NCBI GenBank assembly: GCA_903908015.1
Contig: CAIVQI010000197.1
Span: 1-7,972, forward strand
Length of the DNA: 7,972 nucleotides
Source of the DNA: an uncultured Bacteroidota bacterium
GTDB taxonomy: Bacteria > Bacteroidota > Bacteroidia > UBA7662
Direction of reading: 5' to 3'
Both the position numbers and the translations under genes were made by a program. Positions 1-6,977 of the stretch are shown here, piece after piece (positions within the stretch are counted from its first letter, which is position 1; each line of letters opens with the position of its first letter). Under the pieces are notes generated by a model. The model saw nothing but the letters and a program-made list of their open reading frames with translations. It had not been told where the DNA came from and did not search any database.

Positions 1-43
1 AGACCTTGAAAAAGCCCGTGGAACCCTCTTAGAAAAACAATAA
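1..43 (+). CDS. 3' end of an upstream gene, probably TolC-family outer-membrane efflux protein (partial)
   Basis: Codons starting at base 2 read DLEKARGTLLEKQ and end in a TAA at 41-43; the other two forward frames are closed earlier. The 'DLEKARGTLL' pattern resembles the extreme C-terminus of TolC-type outer-membrane efflux proteins, where the last helix often ends in a short '..A.GTLL' stretch. The adaptor and RND pump genes directly downstream support this, since channel-adaptor-pump is a common gene order in Bacteroidota. Thirteen residues are too few for a firm family call: the open frame and stop are seen directly, the identity is inferred. The rest of the gene lies before the window. 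Confidence 0.5.
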   Translation, partial: DLEKARGTLLEKQ

Positions 44-120
44 AGGTGCCCAGACCCCCAACACTTCAGACGCAAATCCAGTTTCAATCAACAAAACCCT
101 TCCCTTTATCCATTCATCTT

Positions 121-1272
121 ATGTTGCCCAACCACACCCATCCCATTGTAAACATGTGCGTATTCTTCATCGCCATCTTTATTGTCCCTTCCTGCGGCGA
201 ACAACAGGCCGCTGAAAATCCAGCGGCGCGCTTGGCTGAATTGCGTGCGCAGTACACAGAAATCGGAAAAGAAATAAAGGCACTGGAAGCCGAGCTGTCA
301 AAAGCAGACAGCAATGGTGGGAGTGGCCGTTTGGTGGTGACAGAAGCCCTCGAAACGGGACCATTCACCACTTATATCGAGGTACAAGGCCGGGTCGATG
401 CCCGCCAAAATGTGGAAGTTACGGCAGAGGCCATGGGCGTTGTACGCGCTGTAAAGGTTAAAACCGGCGATATCGTGCGTCAGGGAGCGGTCTTGGCCGA
501 ACTCGACCCCAGCGTACTGCGCAAAAGCTTGGAGGAGCTCGAAACACAAATTGCATTCGCCGAACAGATGTACCGCAAACAAGAACGGCTGTGGAATCAG
601 AAAATCGGCACTGAAATGCAGTTTCTGCAGCAAAAAACACAATATGAGGCGTTAGTCGCCCGTCGTTCAACCTTGGAGACCCAAATCGATATGACCCGCA
701 TCAAGGCTCCCGTCGACGGCACGGTCGACGATGTGTTTCTGAAAATCGGCCAAGCGGTTAGTCCCGGCCTCCCCGCCGTGCGGGTTGTGAACTACAATGA
801 TATGCGGGTAGTGGCTGAATTATCGGAGACTTACATCGCCAAAGTACGGTCAGGCGACGCTGTGAGGCTCTTGTTCAAGGACTACAACCGCGAGGAGGAC
901 AGCCGCTTAAGTTATGTGGCACGCAACATCAACGCCATCAACCGCACATTTAGGGTTGAATCAGATCTGCCAGCAAGTGGTCGCTACAACCCCAATATGG
1001 TGGTGGTGATGAAAATACGCGATTACAACAACCCGAAAGCCATCCGTATCCCAGTGAATCTAATTCAAAGATCAGAACAAGACGCTTTTGCGTTGGTGGC
1101 TGTGGCTCAAGGCAAACAATGGGTGACCGAAAAGCGGATTCTAAAACTCGGGGGCAGCTATGAGGGCTTTTGTGAGGTACTGGATGGTCTACAAGCAGGT
1201 GACCGATTGATTACCGTTGGATACCTCGATGTGGCGCCCGGACAAGCCATACGTATTTCTAACCCCAATTAA
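121..1272 (+). CDS. RND efflux periplasmic adaptor subunit (HlyD/membrane-fusion family), predicted lipoprotein
   Basis: This is the membrane-fusion protein that bridges an inner-membrane RND pump and an outer-membrane channel. From ATG 121 it is 383 residues. A hydrophobic stretch (about residues 12-22) ends in V-P-S-C with Cys25, a lipobox-like site that would anchor the protein to a membrane by lipid. Residues about 35-63 form a charged heptad-like coiled coil. The first half of the lipoyl-like domain is at about 90-133 (GRVDA… to LDPSVL), a helical hairpin follows at about 134-193, the second lipoyl half starts at IKAPVDG (194-200), and beta-barrel and membrane-proximal domains follow. 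The frame is open back to a GTG at 46, two bases after the upstream stop. That start would put 36 residues before the hydrophobic core, so 121 (or ATG 154, which has a better A-rich context) is preferred. The permease starts 7 bases downstream. Family certain; start uncertain. Confidence 0.92.
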   Translation: MLPNHTHPIVNMCVFFIAIFIVPSCGEQQAAENPAARLAELRAQYTEIGKEIKALEAELSKADSNGGSGRLVVTEALETGPFTTYIEVQGRVDARQNVEVTAEAMGVVRAVKVKTGDIVRQGAVLAELDPSVLRKSLEELETQIAFAEQMYRKQERLWNQKIGTEMQFLQQKTQYEALVARRSTLETQIDMTRIKAPVDGTVDDVFLKIGQAVSPGLPAVRVVNYNDMRVVAELSETYIAKVRSGDAVRLLFKDYNREEDSRLSYVARNINAINRTFRVESDLPASGRYNPNMVVVMKIRDYNNPKAIRIPVNLIQRSEQDAFALVAVAQGKQWVTEKRILKLGGSYEGFCEVLDGLQAGDRLITVGYLDVAPGQAIRISNPN

Positions 1273-1279
1273 GCGCGCC

Positions 1280-4200
1280 ATGACTGCAGGAGAACAACCG
1301 AAAGGATTCGGCCCAAGCAATTGGGCAATCGACAACCGATTCACCATATTCATCATCACGGCCATCCTGATTTTCGCGGGGGTCACGACCTATGAGAGCA
1401 TCCCAAAAGAGCAATTCCCCGAAATTGTGATTCCAACCCTCTACGTGAGCACGGTGTATCCCGGAACCTCCCCAGCCGACATGGAGAATTTGGTGACAAG
1501 ACCCCTGGAAAAACAAATCAAAGGCATAACAGGCATCAAAAAGCTGACTTCAACTTCGATTCAGGACTTTTCGAGCGTGGTTGTGGAGTTCGGTACAGAG
1601 GTAGACATCGCAGAGGCCAAGCAAAAGGTCAAGGATGCGGTCGATAAAGCCCGCCCCGACCTGCCTACTGACTTGCCTGCAGACCCCAATGTGATCGATG
1701 TTGACCTTTCGGAAATTCCGGTCATGAATGTGAATGTGTCGGGGAACCTTGAGTTGAGTCGATTAAAAACCTACGCTGAAGACATACAAGACCTCATTGA
1801 GGGCGTAAAAACAGTAAACCGAGTGGACCTTGTAGGCGTCCTCGACCGGGAAGTGCAAGTGGATGTGGACATGTTTAAGATGCAGGCGGCCAAACTCACA
1901 ATGGACGACATCGAACGTGCCATCCGGTTTGAAAACATGACCATTTCTGGTGGCGCCATCAATACCGGGCAAATGAAACGTTCCATCCGCGTGGACGGTG
2001 AATTTGAACGGGCCGACGAAATCGGGGGCATCTATGTGACCTCGATGTCGGGTGCCGGGGTCTATTTAAGGGATATTGCCGTGATTATCGACGGATACAA
2101 GGAACAAGAATCATTTGCCCGCCTCAACGGACAGCCCGTGCTCACGCTGAATGTGATCAAACGTTCGGGAGAAAACCTCATTTCCACTTCTGATGAAATC
2201 AATGCCCGTTTGGCAGAGGCAAAAAAGCGATTCCCCGACGAGCTGAAGATTACCATAACGGGCGACCAAAGTACACGCACGCGCACCACTGTTCACGACC
2301 TCACCAACACCATCATCATTGGATTTTTGCTCGTGACTCTGGTTTTGATGTTCTTTATGGGCACCACAAATGCCATGTTTGTTGGCCTCTCCGTGCCCCT
2401 GTCGAGTTTCTTGGCATTCCTCATTATGCCAGGAATTGACTTTACCATGAACATGATCGTGCTGTTTGCCCTCCTGATGGCTCTGGGGGTAGTGGTCGAT
2501 GATGCTATTGTGGTGATTGAGAATACGCACCGATTGTTCGCCAATGGCAAAAAACGGATCGACAAGGCGGCTAAGGAGGCTGCAGGTGAGGTATTCATGC
2601 CCGTATTGGCAGGTACCCTCACCACCATTGCGCCTTTCTTGCCCCTGGCATTCTGGAACGGGGTGGTCGGAAAGTTCATGTTCTTCTTGCCCATCACCCT
2701 CATTCTGACCCTTAGTGCATCTTTGATCGTGGCCTATTTGATTAATCCAGCTTTTGCGGTTCAATTCATGAAGCCAGAAGTTCGTCATCCGAGTATGGCC
2801 CAGATGAAACGGCGCAACAAATCCCTGTACTTGGTTTCGGGCGGTTTGGTGCTCGCTGGACTTGTGGGACACCTGATGGGGTCGCCGGGTCTGGCTAATT
2901 TCCTGATCGTGGTGGCCTTGCTGCTGTGGACAAACCGCTATGTCTTTACGCCCCTGATTATGGGTTTCCAAGATCGCCTCTGGCCCACGGTTCAGTCGGC
3001 CTACGACCGTTTTTTACGCATCTGCCTGAAGGGCCGTAACCCCATAAAAATCGCCATTGGCATGGTGCTGCTGTTGCCCATGACCTTTTTAATTACAGGA
3101 TGGGCCGCCAAAAACGGCCGTTTGAAGGTCGATTTTTTTCCCAGCGGTGATCCCAATTTCGTGTACGTTTATTTGAGTACGCCTGTGGGCTCCGATCAGC
3201 GCTACACCGATTCACTCACGCGCGTGGTTGAGGCTAAGGTGGCCCGAGTACTCGGAAAGAACAACCCCTTGGTGGAGTCGGTCATCGCGAACGTAACGGT
3301 AGGAGCTGGCGATCCGATGGCCGGTGATCAAGCGGCTGCTACCAATAAGGCCAAGGTGACGGTGGCCATGGTAGAGTATGCTCGTCGCAATGGCGTTTCC
3401 ACAAAACCGCTTCTCGATTCGATCCGTTTGGCAGTACGTGATCTGCCCGGGCTGGAGGTGTCGGTCGATCAAGAACGTGGGGGGCCTCCAACGGGTAAAC
3501 CGATCAACATTGAAATTGCGGGGGATGATTTCAGCATTTTGGCGGCAACTTCTGTGCAGTTGAAGAAGTATCTTGACTCACTGGACATTGCCGGGGTTGA
3601 AGAACTGAAGAGCAATTTGGAGCTCAACAAACCGGTGATGACCATTAAGGTTGATCGGGAGCGCGCACAACGTGAGGGAATTAGCACCGCCCAAATCGGT
3701 TCTGAAATTCGGGCAGCCGTTTTTGGTAAGGAGGTGAGCCAGTTGCGCGTGGGAAATGACGAAATCCCGATTCAATTGCGTTACGATGCCTTGAGTCGGA
3801 GTCAGGCCGATCGCTTGATCAATGCGCGGATCACCTTCCGTGACATGAACAGCGGTGGGGCCATTCGGCAAATCCCCTTGTCGTCGGTTGCCACCCTCGA
3901 ATATGGCAACAGCTATGGCTCTATTCGCCGCAAAAACGAGAAGCGGGTGGTTACGATCAGTTCGAACGTGCTCAGTGGCTATACCGCCAATGAAGTTGTA
4001 GCGGAAATTACAGAGGCTTTGGAGGGCTTCCCGGCACCAGAAGGCTATTCGGTGGTGCTTACGGGCGAACAAGAGGAGCAGGCCGAGGCTGCTGCGTTCC
4101 TGTCACGCTCCCTCCTGATCAGCATAGGCCTCATCTTTCTGATTTTGGTGGTTCAATTCAATTCGCTCAACAAAACTTTGATCATTATGAGTGGAATCGT

Positions 4201-4729
4201 ATTGAGTATCATCGGGGTTCTGTTGGGCTTTGTGGCTACTGGCATGAATATGTCGGTGGTGATGTCGGGCATCGGATTGGTGGCTTTGGCCGGTATCGTG
4301 GTGAAAAACGGGATTTTGATGGTGGAGTTTACCGATCTGCTGCTGAAGGAAAAGCGTATCAGTGTACGGGAAGCCATCATTGAAGCAGGGAAAATCCGTA
4401 TGGCACCGGTCTTGCTGACCGCATTTTCGACAGTGCTGGGGCTTGTGCCACTGGCAGTAGGCCTCAATATGGATTTTGGCAAGCTGCTTTCTGAATTAAA
4501 CCCGGGCATTTACCTTGGGGGAGATAGTGTTGCCTTTTTTGGTCCTTTGAGCTGGACCATCATTTTTGGGCTCAGCTTCGCTACTTTTCTTACCTTGGTT
4601 TTTGTACCTGTGTTATATTACATAACGCACAGGAATCAGGTTCGTCGCCGTTTTCTTATGCGCAAACTTGAACGGGCCACATTTGGCGTAGAAAAAACCG
4701 CCCCCTCAGTGGGTGTTCAGCCCGCCTGA
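1280..4729 (+). CDS. RND-family efflux permease (AcrB/MdtB-like, inner membrane)
   Basis: This is the proton-driven pump of a tripartite efflux system, 1149 residues from ATG 1280. The family N-terminal pattern is present: TM1 at about 21-36, then PKEQFPEIVIP and the YPGTSPADMENLV porter-domain signature. TM4 carries the paired aspartates Asp407-Asp408 (GVVVDDAIVVIENTHR), at the same numbers as the AcrB proton relay. TM10 carries Lys1009 (GIVVKNGILMVEF), matching AcrB Lys940, so the pump should be energetically competent. A hydrophobic segment at about 515-556 adds probable extra membrane helices between the two halves. This and a longer TM11-12 loop make it about 100 residues longer than AcrB. 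The open frame reaches back to TTG 1217, inside the adaptor gene, but ATG 1280 gives the usual short 'FGPSNWAIDNR' lead. Substrate cannot be told from sequence; drug or metabolite export is likelier than metal export because no methionine-rich metal pathway was noticed. Confidence 0.96.
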   Translation: MTAGEQPKGFGPSNWAIDNRFTIFIITAILIFAGVTTYESIPKEQFPEIVIPTLYVSTVYPGTSPADMENLVTRPLEKQIKGITGIKKLTSTSIQDFSSVVVEFGTEVDIAEAKQKVKDAVDKARPDLPTDLPADPNVIDVDLSEIPVMNVNVSGNLELSRLKTYAEDIQDLIEGVKTVNRVDLVGVLDREVQVDVDMFKMQAAKLTMDDIERAIRFENMTISGGAINTGQMKRSIRVDGEFERADEIGGIYVTSMSGAGVYLRDIAVIIDGYKEQESFARLNGQPVLTLNVIKRSGENLISTSDEINARLAEAKKRFPDELKITITGDQSTRTRTTVHDLTNTIIIGFLLVTLVLMFFMGTTNAMFVGLSVPLSSFLAFLIMPGIDFTMNMIVLFALLMALGVVVDDAIVVIENTHRLFANGKKRIDKAAKEAAGEVFMPVLAGTLTTIAPFLPLAFWNGVVGKFMFFLPITLILTLSASLIVAYLINPAFAVQFMKPEVRHPSMAQMKRRNKSLYLVSGGLVLAGLVGHLMGSPGLANFLIVVALLLWTNRYVFTPLIMGFQDRLWPTVQSAYDRFLRICLKGRNPIKIAIGMVLLLPMTFLITGWAAKNGRLKVDFFPSGDPNFVYVYLSTPVGSDQRYTDSLTRVVEAKVARVLGKNNPLVESVIANVTVGAGDPMAGDQAAATNKAKVTVAMVEYARRNGVSTKPLLDSIRLAVRDLPGLEVSVDQERGGPPTGKPINIEIAGDDFSILAATSVQLKKYLDSLDIAGVEELKSNLELNKPVMTIKVDRERAQREGISTAQIGSEIRAAVFGKEVSQLRVGNDEIPIQLRYDALSRSQADRLINARITFRDMNSGGAIRQIPLSSVATLEYGNSYGSIRRKNEKRVVTISSNVLSGYTANEVVAEITEALEGFPAPEGYSVVLTGEQEEQAEAAAFLSRSLLISIGLIFLILVVQFNSLNKTLIIMSGIVLSIIGVLLGFVATGMNMSVVMSGIGLVALAGIVVKNGILMVEFTDLLLKEKRISVREAIIEAGKIRMAPVLLTAFSTVLGLVPLAVGLNMDFGKLLSELNPGIYLGGDSVAFFGPLSWTIIFGLSFATFLTLVFVPVLYYITHRNQVRRRFLMRKLERATFGVEKTAPSVGVQPA

Positions 4730-4742
4730 AGGCGATAACACC
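4712..4742 (+). terminator. hairpin over the permease stop codon, possible weak intrinsic terminator
   Basis: GGTGTT (4712-4717) pairs with AACACC (4737-4742), and inside it CGCC (4723-4726) pairs with GGCG (4731-4734) around a TGAA loop. The TGA stop codon (4727-4729) sits in that loop. An asymmetric internal bulge separates the two stems. The following TATTTT is a poor U-tract, so this may be a weak terminator, a 3'-end stabilising hairpin or an attenuator before rsmA. Pairing is seen directly; function is inferred. Confidence 0.4.
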
Positions 4743-4813
4743 TATTTTGCGGCGTCTTGAATCATCGCTCAAACCGCAGCAGTCACCCCAGCGCTAAGTC
4801 TCGCCCACCCCGT

Positions 4814-5758
4814 ATGTCCGCAGGTGGTGGGGCTTCATTGGTTCTTCATGTTCGGCCCAAAAAGCACCTGGGCCAACATTTCCTTACCGATACGGGAACT
4901 GCAGCCCGAATAGCGGGCGGGTTAACGGGCTTTGGGGCTTATCATCACCTGATTGAGGTGGGCGCGGGAACGGGGATCCTCACTCGGGAATTGCTCGGTT
5001 TGCCCTATCGGTTGTGGCTTTCGGAGGTCGATGAACAATCGATCGCGCACCTCATCCATCAGATGAAGATTGACCCTGGCGCTATTCTGGGTGATTTTCT
5101 TCGTTTGGAATTGGCGGGATTGGTGTGTAATCTTGGTCAGCTGGAGAGAGACGCAGTGAATCCCCATCTCCTGAATGTAGAACACAAAAATTCACCGCTC
5201 CATCTTCCTGTGTCACCGGCATTGACAAACGCGCCAAACGCCACTGGAGCGGCGGTCACAGCCCATCAAATTGGGGTGGTGGGTAATTTTCCTTATCACA
5301 TCAGCAGCCAAATACTGTTCAGGGTGCTCGAACAGAAGCACTACATCCCTGAAATGTGCGGGATGTTTCAACGCGAAGTGGCCCAGCGCATCTGCGCCCC
5401 GCCAGGCAACAAGACTTATGGTATCTTAAGTGTCCTCACTCAGGCCTACTACCGGGCAGAATATTTGTTTACGGTGAATGAAGGGGTGTTTAACCCGCCT
5501 CCAAAGGTGAAGTCGGGCGTGATTCGCCTGCAACGACTGCCTCAACCCGCCGACTGCGATGAATCACTGCTGCGCCGACTGGTGAAGGCCGGATTCAACC
5601 AGAGGCGCAAACGGTTGGGTAATGCATTAAAAACGGTTTTGCCTGCCGGTTACCCCGATTCACTTCAACTCATGGATTTGCGTGCGGAGCAACTATCGGT
5701 TGACATGTTTGTGGCGCTTACCCGCGACCTAGATCAATTTATACAGAATACATCCTAA
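4814..5758 (+). CDS. rsmA: 16S rRNA (adenine(1518)-N6/adenine(1519)-N6)-dimethyltransferase RsmA/KsgA
   Basis: RsmA dimethylates two adjacent adenines in the 3'-terminal hairpin of 16S rRNA using S-adenosylmethionine, a late step in small-subunit maturation in the cytoplasm. From ATG 4814 it has 314 residues. Visible motifs are the N-terminal RPKKHLGQHFLTD, the SAM loop EVGAGTG (48-54), an acidic LSEVDEQS strand, GDF with Asp94, the catalytic NFPY (Asn158-Tyr161), a PPPKVKSGVIRL segment and the C-terminal FNQRRKRL (261 on). The family is usually 255-275 residues. The excess lies mainly in an Asn/Pro/Ala-rich insertion at about 101-155, between Asp94 and NFPY, where E. coli KsgA has 22 residues from Asp91 to Asn113 and here there are 64. 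The frame is open back to TTG 4757, but the added residues are low-complexity and ATG 4814 already gives an extra 12 or so residues. It lies 84 bases after the permease and is probably a separate unit. Confidence 0.95.
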   Translation: MSAGGGASLVLHVRPKKHLGQHFLTDTGTAARIAGGLTGFGAYHHLIEVGAGTGILTRELLGLPYRLWLSEVDEQSIAHLIHQMKIDPGAILGDFLRLELAGLVCNLGQLERDAVNPHLLNVEHKNSPLHLPVSPALTNAPNATGAAVTAHQIGVVGNFPYHISSQILFRVLEQKHYIPEMCGMFQREVAQRICAPPGNKTYGILSVLTQAYYRAEYLFTVNEGVFNPPPKVKSGVIRLQRLPQPADCDESLLRRLVKAGFNQRRKRLGNALKTVLPAGYPDSLQLMDLRAEQLSVDMFVALTRDLDQFIQNTS

Positions 5759-5981
5759 TAATATCCAGACGATTGTGCGTTATTCAGTCCGGCACTTCGT
5801 ATCCACTTGATCTTCACTTATTCTATTGTAGACTTTGTTTCCCCTCTTTTTGTCTTTTTTGTGCACATCCATGTGGCTTTTTTTATGAATTTTTGAATAT
5901 TTCTTGAATTTTGAATATTTCCTGAATTTTGAATAATGAGTTAAGCGTTGCTTTTATGACTTTGAGTAACATTCATCCGCT
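5759..5981. other. AT-rich intergenic region before the dehydrogenase
   Basis: This 223-base gap holds no convincing gene. From about 5820 it is strongly T-rich on the + strand. It contains a small CACA/TGTG hairpin (5864-5875) followed by seven Ts (5878-5884), which could end rsmA transcription weakly, and then three tandem copies of an 18-19-base repeat. A TTG at 5807-5809 lies 19 bases before TAGACTTTG (5829-5837). This resembles the Bacteroidota promoter pattern (upstream TTTG, downstream TAnnTTTG) but has one extra base, so it is only a candidate. The promoter for the downstream gene pair must lie here if those genes are not read through from rsmA. Confidence 0.5.
5886..5940 (+). repeat. 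three tandem copies of an 18-19-bp AT-rich repeat
   Basis: The copies are TGAATTTTTGAATATTTCT (5886-5904), TGAATTTTGAATATTTCC (5905-5922) and TGAATTTTGAATAATGAG (5923-5940, tail diverged). Each copy contains two TGAAT half-units, giving a TTGAAT-like beat about every 9 bases. The array ends 41 bases before the dehydrogenase start. It could be a set of protein-binding sites, a bent AT-rich promoter element, or a slippage-prone tandem duplication. The repeat is seen directly; no function can be assigned. Confidence 0.8.
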
Positions 5982-6953
5982 ATGAATTCCCCAAACAATT
6001 CCAAGCGATTTGCATCTTTTCGGTTGTTGGTAGTGGACGATGTTCATCCTGTCTTGTTCGACAGACTGAGTCATATTCCGGATTTGGAATGCGTGTACAG
6101 GCCAAATTTTTCAGCCACAGAGGTCTATGCTCATTTGTTTGATTTCGATGGTCTATTGCTTCGCAGTAAAATTATTCTGGATGCCCCATGTCTTTCAGCG
6201 CTGCCGCGACTAAAATTAATCGCCCGTGCAGGTGCGGGGCTCGACAACATCGATCAATCAGCGGCCCTGGCTCAGGGCATCACTCTATTGCATGCAGGGG
6301 AGGGGAATCGCATCGCCGTGGCAGAACATGTGGTAGGGATGTTGCTCGGTCTGCTCAACCGCATCCCCCAATCGGACGCCCAGGTTCGATCGGGCATTTG
6401 GGATAGAGAAGGCAATAGGGGCCGGCAAATGAGGGGTTTAACTGCGGGGATTGTTGGATTTGGAAACAATGGGTCGGCCACGGCCGCATTACTTGGACAT
6501 TTGGGCTGTAGGGTTTTGGCCTACGACAAGTATGTCCATGGATTTTCTTCAGAGGGGATTCATGAGTGTGCCTTAGAACACTTGCTCCAACAAGCAGATA
6601 TTGTTAGCTTACACATTCCATTATCTACGGAAACACGTTCTTGGGTCGACCATGCCTTTTTGCATCATTGTTTGAAGCAACCGATTCTCGTGAATGCTTC
6701 GCGTGGCGACATCGTTGTGTTAGAAGATGCCGTTGCTGCCTTGGAGTCGGGTCGACTTAGAGGGGCTTGTTTGGATGTTTTGCCCGTAGAGGACCCCCAA
6801 AAATGGGACAATATCCTCATGTCGCGCTTGTTTGCCCTTCCCAATGTTGTCGTGAGTCCACATATCGCAGGCTGGTCGACCGAGTCGTATCAGTCCATTT
6901 CAGAAGTATTGGCCAACAAACTATCGGATTTCTTTTGTAACTTTCAAGGTTGA
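5982..6953 (+). CDS. NAD-dependent D-2-hydroxyacid dehydrogenase, phosphoglycerate dehydrogenase (SerA)-like, no ACT domain
   Basis: The 323-residue protein is a soluble NAD-dependent D-2-hydroxyacid dehydrogenase. The N-terminal substrate-domain half (about 13-110) ends in the family stretch ARAGAGLDNID, and EGNRIAVAEHVVGMLL and GIWDREGNRG follow. The Rossmann loop is GFGNNG (159-164), and Asp182 at the end of the next strand indicates a preference for NAD over NADP. The catalytic triad is complete: Arg241 (NASRGDIV), Glu270 (LPVEDP) and His294 (SPHIAGWS). The closest known type is the short Bacteroidota phosphoglycerate dehydrogenase, which makes 3-phosphohydroxypyruvate for serine synthesis. 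There is no C-terminal ACT domain, so serine feedback of the E. coli kind is not expected. serC is not in the window, so another 2-hydroxyacid substrate remains possible. The start ATG 5982 has no Shine-Dalgarno sequence; the next gene begins 24 bases after the stop. Confidence 0.93.
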   Translation: MNSPNNSKRFASFRLLVVDDVHPVLFDRLSHIPDLECVYRPNFSATEVYAHLFDFDGLLLRSKIILDAPCLSALPRLKLIARAGAGLDNIDQSAALAQGITLLHAGEGNRIAVAEHVVGMLLGLLNRIPQSDAQVRSGIWDREGNRGRQMRGLTAGIVGFGNNGSATAALLGHLGCRVLAYDKYVHGFSSEGIHECALEHLLQQADIVSLHIPLSTETRSWVDHAFLHHCLKQPILVNASRGDIVVLEDAVAALESGRLRGACLDVLPVEDPQKWDNILMSRLFALPNVVVSPHIAGWSTESYQSISEVLANKLSDFFCNFQG

Positions 6954-6977
6954 TCCGCGTAATCATGACTCGCCAAT

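Noticed and set aside
1217..1279. TTG start for the permease inside the adaptor gene
   Set aside because: It would add 21 residues not typical of the family. ATG 1280 sits 7 bases after the adaptor stop and gives the normal N-terminus.
2111..2971. Long minus-strand open frame of 286 codons opposite the RND permease
   Set aside because: Its translation is rich in His, Gln and Glu with no recognisable domain, and it lies wholly opposite a strongly conserved pump gene. It is a shadow of that gene.
4757..4813. TTG start for RsmA with 19 extra residues
   Set aside because: The added residues are Ser/Arg/Pro-rich low-complexity sequence, and the family core starts only at the RPKKHLGQHF motif. 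ATG 4814 is the better start, though the longer form cannot be excluded.
5807..5837. Bacteroidota-type promoter (TTG … TAGACTTTG)
   Set aside because: The downstream element has three bases between TA and TTTG instead of two, and the upstream element is only a trinucleotide match. Such matches are expected by chance in T-rich DNA, so it is mentioned only as a candidate.
5864..5884. Intrinsic terminator after rsmA (CACA/TGTG stem, then seven Ts)
   Set aside because: The stem is only four to five base pairs with a tiny loop and two bases before the T-run. It is too weak to annotate as a terminator by itself.
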